Source of the DNA: Blepharisma stoltei
Taxonomy: Eukaryota > Ciliophora > Heterotrichea > Heterotrichida > Blepharismidae
Reading direction: 5' to 3'
Length of the DNA: 64,000 nucleotides
Assembly: GCA_914767885.1 (NCBI GenBank)
Contig: CAJZBQ010000032.1
Span: 806,001 to 870,000, forward strand
Shown here: piece by piece, positions 30,525-40,551 of the stretch
Layout of the letters: each line of letters begins with the position of its first letter
Numbering within the stretch: position 1 is the stretch's first letter
Program-made: the position numbers and the translations under genes
Notes under the pieces: generated by a model
Database searches by the model: none
Seen by the model: the letters and a program-made list of their open reading frames with translations, nothing else
What the model was told of the DNA's origin: nothing

Positions 30525-32227
30525 TTAGTAGCCTCTTTTGACCTTCCTTTGACTATATGTTTGTAAGTTGGTCTGCTTCATATCTTCTATGTCGATTTTA
30601 TATGACCTGCGAACCTGGATTATAGCTTCAGGGACTTCATTTTGAAATGCTCATTCAATAACCCTTGAAGCTTCTGAGGTCATACTCTCCCACTTCTCAT
30701 CGTCAATTTCGAAGCGCCATTGTTTTTCAGTAGATTTAACTCCCTCCCTTTAAGACAGAACTATATATCTTTTAGCTCATTTTTTTAAATTTTTATATTA
30801 GAGGATTATTGTTGGAGGATTATGGACAGGAAGATAGGGAAAAAAGTGCGTCCATTCCAACTATTAATAATATATTTAAAATAATTTACAAAAAAAAATT
30901 ATATTAAAATTATTTTTACTCGCTTAAGGTCAAAAATAGGAATTTTCCAATAACTTTACTCAATTAAAAGGAGAGGAGTAAGATATCTGCTATTGGTGAG
31001 GTTTTCTGAGCCATCATTCCTTAAAACAGTCGTAACTCTTTTTTTTCTTCCTTCTTGAATTTCTATTGCCGGATTCCTTAAGTTGATATAGCGTTGACTG
31101 TTCATTTCTCCTATATAAACTATAGAGGCTGCCTTTGAGTAGCGCTCTAAGCGCCCGAGACTTCCCGACGAAGTCTGGGCGGTGGTTTGACCAGCTGATG
31201 TTGGTCAAACCAGCATCCAATTTGACAAACCTTCTGTATGAGAAGAATTTGTCATTTTGGATGTTGGTTTGACCAACATCAGCTGATCAAACCACCGCCC
31301 AGACTTCGTCGGGAAGTCTCGGGCGCTTAGAGCGCTACTCAAAGGCAGCCTCTATAGATCTTTGCTGCTTTGAAAAGCATTTTCAATGATTTCATTATCA
31401 GCTAGGCTATAAGGCATAAATTCTCCATTATCACCTAGTTTTGATCATATAGCATTCTTCTTCAGTGTTTCATTATAGCACAAGCCTCATTTAGATCCCT
31501 GAGGACAAGAGCTTTTATATAAAAAAATTTAAGTTTTTTAAATTAAGGAAAAATCTGAAAAGTCAATTTTCAAATTGGCAAATAGGACATATATAATGGA
31601 TTTTTCAAATTGATATTTGACTTTTTGGAATTTTTTTGGGATTTCAAATAATTTTTTTCTTTGATGGGCATTTTCCTTGAAAATCTATAGAGGAGCACGC
31701 GCTATACTGATTTTGGACTCTTCTTTAAGGTTTGAGGATAAAGGGTTTTGGATATTGTCTATACGTAGAAAACTTGAAATGATTTCTGTAGAATAATTAT
31801 GAGGATTAATGAAATTATCGTTTACCAGAGTTTTTATCACTGCCTCATATGGACATCTAAATAGGCTACAAGTTTTATCAGTTCTTGAGAACTCGGTTGT
31901 CGTAAATATTTTCTTTATTAAGTTTTGAAGGGCTGATATGTCGACTTCAATAAGACCTAAAGTGCTTTTTAGCTTTTCTTTAATTTTTTCAAGCTCTTGA
32001 TATGTTTCTTTTATTTTTTTGTCATTAGTTGAGTCTAAATCTTTGATAATTCTATATATATTTGAGACCGCCTGCACTCTTTCATTATAATCTGGTCTGA
32101 AGTAAAGATTATTAAGCTGATGCAAATCACCAATGTGAGAATAGATGTGCTCTCTGCATAAGATTGTGGTTTTTCCATTGCATGAGCAAAAATACTCAGC
32201 GTATAATGGGCATTCAGAGCAATTCAT
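30525..32227 (-). CDS. B-box-like/coiled-coil/two-WWE protein, copy 1; three inserts
   Basis: ATG at 32225-32227, TAA at 30525-30527. Removing three inserts (168, 234 and 242 bases) yields a continuous 352-aa frame. The N terminus MNCSECPLYAEYFCSCNGK with LCREH and HIGDLHQL gives a C2-C2-C-H-H pattern like a B-box zinc finger. A coiled coil follows (KIKETYQELEKIKEKLKS), then WWE 1 (AIWSKLGDNGEFMPYSLADN, IGEMNSQRYINL) and WWE 2 (KQWRFEIDDEKWESMTSEAS, YKIDIEDMKQTNLQT, ending RKVKRGY). WWE domains bind ADP-ribose, so a role in ADP-ribose-dependent signalling or ubiquitination is a family-based inference. It is the most insert-laden member of the family and the most diverged in WWE 2. Confidence 0.75.
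30740..30978. mobile_element. MITE copy E (239 bp, diverged), TAA target duplication, inside the copy 1 frame
   Basis: Ends CTCCCTCCC... and ...GGAGAGGAG with TAA at 30737-30739 and 30979-30981. The interior keeps the family text AGGTCAAAAATAGGAATTTT before the right end. Removing 242 bases (element plus one TAA) rejoins NSRYL to KSTEKQWRF in frame. Confidence 0.7.
31121..31354. mobile_element. Foldback IES (234 bp): almost perfect hairpin of about 95-bp arms
   Basis: The left arm TATAGAGGCTGCCTTTGAGT... continues through GCCCGAGACTTCCCGACGAA and GGTGGTTTGACCAGCTGATG; the right arm is its reverse complement ending ...CTCAAAGGCAGCCTCTATAG. A short loop sits around 31223-31255. TA is present at both ends (31121-31122 and 31355-31356). 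Excision of 234 bases keeps the frame of WWE copy 1 (SSKD-LVYIGEMNSQ). Confidence 0.85.
31520..31687. mobile_element. TA-bounded IES (168 bp) with an internal inverted repeat
   Basis: TA at 31520-31521 and 31688-31689. Removal joins IARAPL to YKSSCPQGSKWGL in frame; otherwise the frame ends at the TAG covered by the right boundary. Inside, AAAAGTCAATTTTCAAATTG (about 31557) is mirrored by CAAATTGATATTTGACTTTT (about 31606), so the middle can fold. Confidence 0.65.
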
Positions 32228-32740
32228 ATGGGCTAAATTCTATTTATATGGAAAGCATTTTTAAGCTTATAAGAAATTCTTAAGCGTTATAATTAAAAAT
32301 ACAGAATATTTTATTATTCTCAGAATCCTATCTCCCTCTTTCTAGCTCTTCCATGACACACTTAATTTTTTTAAAAATTTTATATATAAATTTTCAAACT
32401 TTTTTTACTACAAAACTTAAAATAATCCCAGTTTGCAAAGATTAAATTTAGTTTAATACGCAACCGACTTAGCCAAAGATTTCTTTATAATAGCACATTA
32501 AATATTTTTAATAAAATTTTGCTGTTTTAAATTTTTTTTCACATTCCTAAAAGAAAATTTTCCAATGGTTTTGCTTTCTCATAGAGGGATAAGAGAAAAA
32601 GATCCTTTAAGATAGCTACCCAAAATCATCATAAATATATTTAAATGTCTAATTAGTCTTAATAAACTGTTATAGGAATTGCCCGAGGATGGCGCTATCT
32701 TGCGCCATCCTCGGGCAATTAGTATATATCCTGTATGGTT
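32228..32740. mobile_element. Decayed MITE relic (about 32330-32600) and a perfect short hairpin (32677-32720)
   Basis: The stretch 32360-32590 keeps the order of the MITE interior (ATATATAAATTTT, TAATCCCAGTTTGCAAA, TCTTTATAAT, CCAATGGTTTTGCTTTCTCA) with eroded ends. After it comes AATTGCCCGAGGATGGCGC, a 6-base loop, and its exact 19-base complement, a hairpin rich in G+C in AT-rich DNA. No gene here. Confidence 0.55.
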
Positions 32741-33068
32741 TCAGTTATTTGTTCGTAATCATCAGCCTACAATCTAAGTCTCTTCTTATCTTTTGAGAAT
32801 CTTAATTTATTTTAGAATTGATCTGCTATATATTTAAGTGGGGCGGCATGATTTCTTATTTTTACTCAAATTAAAACTTTATTATATTTTCCTAATATAC
32901 CCATTCGGCCATTCTTGAAATTTCATTCATCATTTCTTCTAGCCTTTTGCTACTTTAAAAATATCAGTGCTCAAGGTTAAACCTGGAGTCAAAATCCTAT
33001 CAATTGTCAATAATTTGCTTTGGGACAATATTTATACAAAACAAAAATTTATAGAAATCATAATAATT
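32741..33068 (-). pseudogene. Decayed copy of the WWE family (C-terminal part)
   Basis: On the minus strand short words of the family remain in order: the region matching SYRLDL / KKSYR (GGCATGATTTCTTATTTTTA at about 32846), the AEW/AEY-like block near 32905 and the SWYFK-like block near 32955, but frames are broken by many stops. It lies between intact copies 1 and 2. Confidence 0.5.
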
Positions 33069-34859
33069 TTACTTATCAAGTTTATAATTATTCCTAGGAG
33101 TAATAGGAGTAAATCAAGGGAGGTTGAAATCTGAATTTATAGACACTTCATCAGTTTGATAGCCTTTATTTAGAGTCGAACTACTACTCCTGTAGCCACT
33201 TCTTGGTATCATAACTCTCTCTGTATTATCAGTAGTTTTCTTTTTATTTTCTAAGCTGCGTCCTCTTTTGATATCTCGTTTATAATTTGTTTGTAAATTG
33301 ATTTGTTTTTTTTCATTTACATAAATTTTATACGAGTTACGATTTTGAACTCAAACTTCACGAATATTATTGTCAAGTGCCCATTCAGCTACTCTTGAAG
33401 CTTCTGAAGTCATTTTTTCCCATCCTTTATCGCCTTTAAAATACCACTGTTTTTCAAAAGTTGAGTTTAGATTTTTATTCGAATCGGATATTCGTGAGCC
33501 ATCATTCCTGATAACTGCTACAGCTTTTCTTGTTATTTCTTGGACTTCGATTTTTGGACATTTTAAATTTACGTAGCATTGGCTGTTTCTGTCTCCTATA
33601 TAATTAGGTTAAGCAAATTTGTTTAAAGTTACTACGTATGAACTCTCCGTAGCAGCACAGCCACGGGTATAGTTGAGATGATCAAATATAAGAATTTTAG
33701 AGTCTGGGCTGAATCCCCTCCAAGTGAGCCCTTTATCTGAGACGGATATTTTTAGAGTAATATTATTTAAACTCCAAAGCCCTATTAGCTGACTTAGGGG
33801 CTAGCCAGATCGCAATAACTTAATTTATTTTCAATTCGAGAGAACACCTTCTAGAAATCTTATCAAGCCTGCCTTCCCTTTTCCTTATGGATTAGCTCTA
33901 AGAAAAAAATCAACTGCCTCTGGCATTTGGGGCAAAGGCCACTAAGCAGCTAGACAAGTTAATTGTCCTGCCTCTTTAGGCACACAACCCATATCTGGGA
34001 GTTTCTCCATAAATTAGAAAAAATTGTGCTTGATCTCTCACCTTGCGGTTACATCCGGGTATATATAAATCACCCTCATAAGGAGGATGGTCTGCTCACT
34101 GGCAATCTTATATATACTGTCTCTATATAAGAGCGATCCTGTCCATTTTGATAATCATTTTCAATTCTTTCATTTTCAGCATGGCTATAAGGAACAAATT
34201 CTCCGTTTTCGCCAAGTTTTGATCAGATAACTTTTTCTGCCCTTATTAAATTTTTCCTTACTAGCTCGTCCAAAAACAATTTATGAAGAAAAAATCTAGA
34301 AAATTTTCTATGCAAATATACTTTTTTTAGGCCCTTCATTTAGAGCTATTTGTAAATTTGACAAATCTTGGCATAATAGATTGTCAAAATATAAAAAATT
34401 TGGGATTATTTCAGTAGAATAATTCTGTGGATTTATAAATTTATCTTCTTTTAGAGCTTTCATTGTGTCCTCATAATTGGAATTAAATAGACTGCAGATT
34501 TTATCAAACCTTGAATATTTCGGAGCCGCAAATATTTTCGTTAAGAAATCATAGAGGTTTGATATATCTTTGTCTATATAATCTACAATGTTTTTAAGGT
34601 TATTTTTGATCTTTTCGAGCTCAATATAGCTTTCTTTTATTTTATTGGCTTTTTGTGCTTCTAAATCTTTAATTTTGTGACATAAATTTGAGGCGAGTTC
34701 ATTCCTTTCATCAATGCTTGGGAAATAGTAAAGATTGCTTAGCTGATGCAAATCTCCAATATGATAATAGACATGCTCTTTGCACAGCATTGTTCATTTA
34801 CTGTCACATGAACAAAAATATTCAGCCTCAAATGGGCAGTTGAGAGCCGTACAATTCAT
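33069..34859 (-). CDS. B-box-like/coiled-coil/two-WWE protein, copy 2; two inserts
   Basis: ATG at 34857-34859 and TAA at 33069-33071. Removing a 527-base insert and a 55-bp TA-bounded IES gives 402 aa in one frame. Starts MNCTALNCPFEAEYFCSCDS with a TGA Trp, then LCKEHVYYHIGDLHQL as in copy 1. Coiled coil about residues 60-110. WWE 1: VIWSKLGENGEFVPYSHAEN, IGDRNSQCYVNL. WWE 2: KQWYFKGDKGWEKMTSEAS, YKIYVNEKKQINLQTNYK, RDIKRGR. The C-terminal tail is about 60 residues longer than in copies 3 and 4 and ends ITPRNNYKLDK. Copies 1 and 2 are closest to each other at the N terminus. Confidence 0.75.
33597..34129. mobile_element. 527-bp insert flanked by 13-14-bp direct repeats
   Basis: CTGTCTCCTATATA at 33589-33602 and CTGTCTCTATATA at 34117-34129 differ by one base. 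Removing 527 bases joins DRSYI to GDRNSQCYV. The insert is richer in G+C than its surroundings over much of its length and has no long frame. Confidence 0.75.
34262..34316. mobile_element. TA-bounded IES (55 bp)
   Basis: TA at 34262-34263 and 34317-34318. Without its removal, copy 2 would end at a TAG after PKKSIFA and the C-terminal half would be one phase off. Excising 55 bases (1 mod 3) gives PKKSI-VRKNLIRAEKVIWSKLG. Confidence 0.6.
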
Positions 34860-35099
34860 ATTAAAATTCTATAAAACGAAAAGCATTTAGCTTATCTAAA
34901 ATTCCAAAATAAGAACGCTTAAGGACTGTATCAAAAAAATATACAGATGCTTTAGGATTTGATATCTTACATAAATCTGTAGCATAAACAGCAAGAAATA
35001 AGTCTAACTTAAATTTTTATTATACCAAAAAATACTATTTAGGTAGGGCTCCTCGTGACAACGTATAATCATCATAAATATATTTTAAGCATCAAGGTA

Positions 35100-36015
35100 A
35101 GAATGTGAAGAAGAGCTACTAGAACTTAGTTTGATAATAGCAATTTTAACCATTTTGCTACAAGGCAGTTTTGAAAGTTGTGATTAAATTATTAATACCC
35201 TTAGCCTCTTCTTCTAACTCGTTTGGTTCATTGCCTCTCTTAATCTCTTTTTATAATTTGTTTGCTTCACTTTTTTAAGTTGAGTTGGTATGATTTCTTA
35301 TTTTTCGCTTGAACTATAGCTTTATTAATATATATGGCATGCGCATTCAGCAATTCTTAAATCTTAAGTAGTTGTTTCCTCCCATCCTTTGTTGCCTTTA
35401 GAATATCAAGACTCAATTTTACTTTAATAACAAAAATCTCTGAATAATTTCTTGCAACATTTATAAGCTCTTTTCCAATGCGAATTTAATATACTTAGTT
35501 TTAAAAATGAGCATTGACTGTTGGACCTTATATACTAGCAAAAAATCTTTTTTGATATGCGTTTTTCATTATATCGTTACCAGCTTTCTCATAAGTGACA
35601 AGTTTTCATCAGCAGTAAGTTTTGTCCACACGCCGATATAATTTGGTATTTTTGCAAGAAATTGGTAAATATTTTGAATTTTATGACCTTTGGCCATGAT
35701 TTGTTTTTTAATTTTTTGTTAATTTTTGCTACAAAAATTTGAAAATTGAATGACAGTTTTTTATTGTTTCTTCATGTGATGAATTAATTACAGGATTTTC
35801 AATCTTTGCAGAATTTTTCGAAAAAAATATTGTGTTTGCAAGGCAGCTAAGATTTCACATGTCTCCACCAATTGATTCTAAAAGTTTTGCTATTGCAGAT
35901 ATATGAAAAATTAGAGATTTTATCTGCTATTATGAATTTCTTATTGCTTAGAGAGTTAATTTTCAACAATAAAAAAATCCTAATGTTTTGCTCACTCACG
36001 CAGGTGGAAGTTAGG
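35100..36015 (-). pseudogene. Decayed WWE-family copy with a MITE relic
   Basis: Minus-strand remnants in family order: GGTATGATTTCTTATTTTTC (about 35290), CATCCTTTGTTGCC (about 35384), TTTTGTCCACACG (about 35623) and AAGGCAGCTAAGATTTCACA (about 35839), the last nearly identical to copy 4. Stops in all frames. At 35975-36012 a MITE end survives (GTTTTGCTCACTCACG followed by AGTTAG), so a MITE inserted into this dead copy. No other gene in the stretch. Confidence 0.55.
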
Positions 36016-36261
36016 AAATTGAATAGTTTAAAAAAAGAATTGTTTAGCCTTTAAAAATTTTATGCAAATGCTTCAAAATTCTCCAAGAGATAGATCTATC
36101 AATTCACGGTTATAGCTAAGTTAATTTTTTACATAAATTCCTGGTATATATAACACAAAAAAGTCATTTTTGCTTTAGATTGAGCTAAAAAGGCTTGTTA
36201 GTTACTAGTTAAGGCTATTTATAATATATAAATATATTAATCAAAGTCAGAATGTGATGCA

Positions 36262-37434
36262 CTAGCCTCTCTTAGTCGGTAAAGGTGATTTTTGTGAAGC
36301 TAACGCAATAGGCAGTGCATTTAAACCATTATCACTCTTAGTCTCTTCTTCTGCCTTGCTTGGGATATTGCCCCTTCTAATATCTCTTTTATAATTTGTT
36401 TTAGGATTAATCTGTTTCATGTTTATCAAGTCAAGTCGGTATGATTTCTTATTTTCACCTTGAACTAAGGCTTCCTTATATTGTTTCCGATGCGCGTATT
36501 CAGCCATTCTTGAAGCGTCAGGAGTCATTACTCTCCATCCTTTGTCGCTTTTATAGTACCAAGACTCTAATATGGCTTTAGAGTCAAAAATTTCTGGGCT
36601 ATTATTTCTTAAGACCTTTGTAATTAAGCTTCTCACTTCTTGGATTTCTAAAATTGGGGATGTTAATTTTACGAAGCATTGGTTGCCATCACCACCAATA
36701 GAAGCAAAAGGATCCTTTTTATGATATGCGTTTTCAATTATTTCGTTATCAGCTTGGTTATAAGGAACAAAAGTTCCTTCCTCTGTAAGTTTTGACCACA
36801 CTGCATTTAATTTTGGAAGTGGCATTTGTGCTCCTCTGTAGACTGGGAAATCATTATTTATTTGAGCTTGTATTTTTGGAGCTGGTCCAACAGTAAATGG
36901 ATAAGAAAGATCGCATAATGGCCTTTGATCTGAGTTTATAGCTTGTGTTTCACTATTTTTATAAGTTGGGCTGATTTTTGAAATAAAATTTTGAAGTCTT
37001 AGCCAACCATTGTCTTCAAGAAATTTTATTATGTTTTCATATGAAGAATTAAATAGTGAAACGATTTTAGCATGCTCAATATTTGAAATACATGGAACAG
37101 TTAATTGCTTCAAAAAATAATTAAGATTTGATATGTCTCCATCAATAATTTCTACTTCGTTTTTCAGTTTTTTTAAGATATCTTTGATAACTTGGTCATT
37201 TTCTTTAATTTTATTAGCTTTTATAGTTTCCAAAGTGCTGATTTTAATTTTTATATTATTGAAAAGCTTAACCTTCTCTGGATAAGTTGGGTAATAATAA
37301 ATTTTCTCAAAGAAATGTCAAGCACTCGGATTTTCATTTACGTGGCGAAAAGCGTGCTTTTCGCAAACAACTGAGCTTTCACTCTCGCATATACAAAAAT
37401 CTTCTGTCTCTGTGTTGCAAAAATAGCATCTCAT
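36262..37434 (-). CDS. B-box-like/coiled-coil/two-WWE protein, copy 3; uninterrupted
   Basis: ATG at 37432-37434; 390 aa with no insert, one TGA Trp near residue 39. Zinc-site residues: C3, C6, C14, C16, C24, H27, H31 and H40. Coiled coil about residues 55-110. WWE 1 starts at Trp213 (WSKLTEEGTFVPYNQADNE, ending CFVKLTSPILEIQEV), WWE 2 at Trp292 (WYYKSDKGWRVMTPDASR, YRLDLINMKQINPKT, then RDIRRG). The last motif is the classic WWE end (Q-x-N-x-x-TG-x-x-R-x-IRR). A Lys/Ser-rich tail follows. This copy is the reference for the family since it needs no correction. Confidence 0.85.
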
Positions 37435-37728
37435 TTGATTTGATTCTATAAATAATAATAATAATAATTTAATGATAAGTCTAATAAGAGAGACAAATTT
37501 ATTCAAATAATCGAAATTATATAAATATAAAGAAATTTTATAATTTAAAAAATTTGCAACAATTTAGAGTTGAGATATTTATTCTTCCAATTGAAAATTC
37601 AGACATTATGACGCATTTTTCAATTTAAAATATGTTTATCTAATTATATTTTTCTCTAATTAAAGCATGTATATAATTATCATAAATATTTTTAAGTATC
37701 AGAACTTGAAGAGCTGCTAGAGCTTAGT

Positions 37729-38802
37729 TTACGTTTTTTTTACCTTGCCTAGCTCGTTGCCCCTTCTAATATCTCTTTGATAATTTGTTTTAGGATTAAT
37801 CTGTTTCATGTTTACCAAGTCAAGTCGGTATGATTTCTTATTTTCCCCTTGAATTAAGGCTTCCTTATAATCATTCTGATACGCGTATTCAGCTATTCTT
37901 GAAGCTTCAGGAGCCATTACTTCTCATCCTTTGTCGCTTTTATAGTACCAAGGCTTTAATATGGCTCTAGAGTCAAAAATTTCTGGGCTATTATTTCTTA
38001 AGACCTTTGTAATTAAACTTCTCACTTCTTGGATTTCTAAAATTGGGGATGTTAAACTTACGAAGCATTGGCTGCCATCACCACCAATAGAAGCAAAAGG
38101 ATCTTTTTTTTGATATGAGCTTTCAATTATGTCGTTATCAGCTTGGCTATAAGGTACAAAAGTTCCATCTTCTGTAAGTTTTGACCACACTGCATTTGAT
38201 TTTGGTATTTCTCTGTAGGTTTCAATACTTTGGAGACTAGGAATTTCTAAATTATTAGCTGGATTAAGCAAATATTTTGAATCTAAAGAGATTTGGTCTC
38301 GCCTTGTTACTTGAGCTTCCTTATAATGATATTTTGAGCTAATTTTAATGAACTTTTGAAAATTTAATCAGCCATTATCTTCAAGGATTTTTATTGTTTG
38401 TTCATATGACGAATTAAACAGTGAAATAATTGCAGAATTCTCAATCCTTGAGAACTTTTTTGAAGAAAATATTGTCTTTATAAGGCAGCTAAGATTTCAT
38501 ATGTCTTCATCGATTAATTTTAATGTTTTTTGGAATTCATTTAAGATTCTTTCAATCTCTTTGCGTTTTTCTTTTATTTTATTAGATTTTATGGTCTCTA
38601 AAATGCTGATTTTTTCTTTTAGGTTATTGGCAAGCATAATTTTTTCTTGATTATTTGGATAATGATCAATCTTTTCAAACTTATGCGAAGCTAAAGGATT
38701 TTTGTTTGTGTGCCAAAGAGCATGCTTTTCACAAACAATTGAGCTTTCGCCTAAGCATAAGCAAAAATGCTCTGTTTCTGCCATACAGAAAAAGCATTTC
38801 AT
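37729..38802 (-). CDS. B-box-like/coiled-coil/two-WWE protein, copy 4; uninterrupted
   Basis: ATG at 38800-38802; 357 aa through several TGA Trp codons (near 38495, 38368 and 37922). Begins MKCFFCMAETEHFCLCLGES with VCEKHALWH, the same zinc pattern as copy 3. WWE 1: AVWSKLTEDGTFVPYSQADN, GSQCFVSLTSP. WWE 2: WYYKSDKGWEVMAPEASR, YRLDLVNMKQINPKT, RDIRRGN. Very close to copy 3 in the WWE part, so a recent duplication or gene conversion. The end differs: the frame stops at KVKKT, while another frame just downstream encodes a poly-Ser tail (SSSSSSSDT), suggesting a frameshift near a run of A at the very end. Confidence 0.82.
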
Positions 38803-39489
38803 TTGTTATCTTTCTATAAATAATAAAAATTTAATAAACAGCTTCTAATGTAAGTTTGTAAAGTGATAAAAATCAAAATGAACATATAAGAAAATTTTAT
38901 AATTAATAAAAAAAGTAATTTCTTTAATTGTAAATTTAGCTATTAAATTTGAATTAAAATTTCTGACTTTATAATATTGCTGGACAAATATTTTCTGCTT
39001 GAATTATACTTTGGGAGGTATTTTATTGATCAAATGAATATTTTTGTGAAGATATATATTGATGGCGCATTCCTCAATTTAAATATTCATGAATAAATAG
39101 ATTAAAGCTTCTCTTATTTTTCTCCGAATATATATCTGAATCAGAGATCTTCATTTATTACTCACTTTATAAATTATAATTAACGAATCTCCTAAATCTA
39201 TTTCAAATCTTCTAAAATTGGCTTTCAGCTTCTAATTCTTAATTAGAATTTATTCTAATTTTCCACTCATAGTCAGATGTGGTATAAATAATGAAATTAT
39301 AAATATTATTTAAAATCAATGACTATTAACCATAAATATCTTAGCACAAATCCACATAAAACCTAGATTTCCATAATCCTCAAATTTTATGAAATATACC
39401 AAAATATCTTCCTTCTGGGGAAAAAATTATTCTCAGATATGATCGAATAAAGCCATATTTTCGAGCATTGGGGAAATAATAAAAATAAA
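38803..39489. other. Intergenic, no gene seen
   Basis: AT-rich spacer between the divergent WWE copy 4 and the protease gene. No frame, hairpin or RNA gene recognised. Confidence 0.5.
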
Positions 39490-40551
39490 ATGAACAAGTT
39501 TTACTTCGAAGAAAGTGAAAGACCAAGCAACAAGAAGAAGGTTTTACTCGGAGCTTTCGCAGTTCTCGCAATTGTAGGTGTAGTTGCTACAGTCGCAGTT
39601 CTTTCTAGCAGCTCATCCAACGAATATGCCCTTAGGCAATATGAGATCGACGAGCAAGAATTTTTCGGCTTCATCGCCAAATTCAACAAAGTTTACAAAG
39701 ATATGGACGAATTCCAAGCCAGATTCAGAATTTTCAGAGACAACGCTGCCTATGCCAGAGTCCACAACACCTTAGGAAGATCATACCTTCTCGGCATCAC
39801 CCAATTCGCTGACTTAACCCACGACGAGTTCTCAGCTCTTTACACCCCTAATAAATATCAGCCATCTGAAGAAACTGCTGATTTCACCCCAGACCTCAGT
39901 GCTCTTCCTTCACAAGTTGACTGGAGAACCAAAGGTGCAGTGACTGCAATTAAAAACCAAGGACAATGTGGATCATGCTGGTCATTTGCCACCACTGGAG
40001 CCGTTGAAGGTACTTGGTTCCTTGCAGGCCACACCTTAGTATCACTTTCTGAACAAGAACTTATGGACTGTTCAAGCAAGTACGGAAACCAAGGATGCGA
40101 TGGAGGTCTCGCCACCAATGCTTTCAAATATGTTGTAGTTAATGGCTTAACCACTGAGGCTAACTATCCTTATGAAATGAAAGTTGGAACCTGTAACGAC
40201 TCAAAAGTCAAACAAGTCGCAGCCAAAATTTCAAGCTACTCAATTGTAGCTGCTAATGAACCAAATGCACTTATGTCAGCTGTTGTTGGAAGACCTGTAG
40301 CTGTTGGAGTTCAAGCTAACCAAGCTGCTTGGCAACATTATGTTGGAGGAATTGTGACCAGCGACTGTGGAACTAGCCTTGACCACGCTGTACTTGTGGT
40401 TGGATACAATAACGCTAACTCACCACCTTATTGGATTGTTAAAAACTCTTGGGGAGCAAGCTGGGGTGAGGACGGATACATTAGAATTGGAATCACCACT
40501 GGATATGGAATTTGCGGAATTAACATGAACCCTTCATTCCCTAACGCTTAA
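39490..40551 (+). CDS. Cathepsin L-like papain-family cysteine protease
   Basis: A 353-aa uninterrupted frame. Residues 18-40 form a single hydrophobic signal anchor. The I29 inhibitor propeptide spans about 55-115 (ERFNIN-type pattern in FQARFRIFRDNAAYARVHN, then GITQFADLTHDEF). The mature enzyme begins near LPSQVDWRTKGAVTAIKNQG with oxyanion Gln157, nucleophile Cys163 (CGSCW), GCDGG, His299 (LDHAV) and Asn319 (NSWG). Complete catalytic set, so an active lysosomal or food-vacuole protease is likely. Codon use is visibly more G+C-rich and regular than neighbours, typical of a highly expressed gene. Confidence 0.95.
   Translation: MNKFYFEESERPSNKKKVLLGAFAVLAIVGVVATVAVLSSSSSNEYALRQYEIDEQEFFGFIAKFNKVYKDMDEFQARFRIFRDNAAYARVHNTLGRSYLLGITQFADLTHDEFSALYTPNKYQPSEETADFTPDLSALPSQVDWRTKGAVTAIKNQGQCGSCWSFATTGAVEGTWFLAGHTLVSLSEQELMDCSSKYGNQGCDGGLATNAFKYVVVNGLTTEANYPYEMKVGTCNDSKVKQVAAKISSYSIVAANEPNALMSAVVGRPVAVGVQANQAAWQHYVGGIVTSDCGTSLDHAVLVVGYNNANSPPYWIVKNSWGASWGEDGYIRIGITTGYGICGINMNPSFPNA

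Noticed and set aside
34300-34330. A 14-nt GT...AG intron or a run-of-A frameshift in WWE copy 2
   Set aside because: Removing 14 nt leads into a stop, whereas a TA-bounded 55-bp IES restores the frame without any error.
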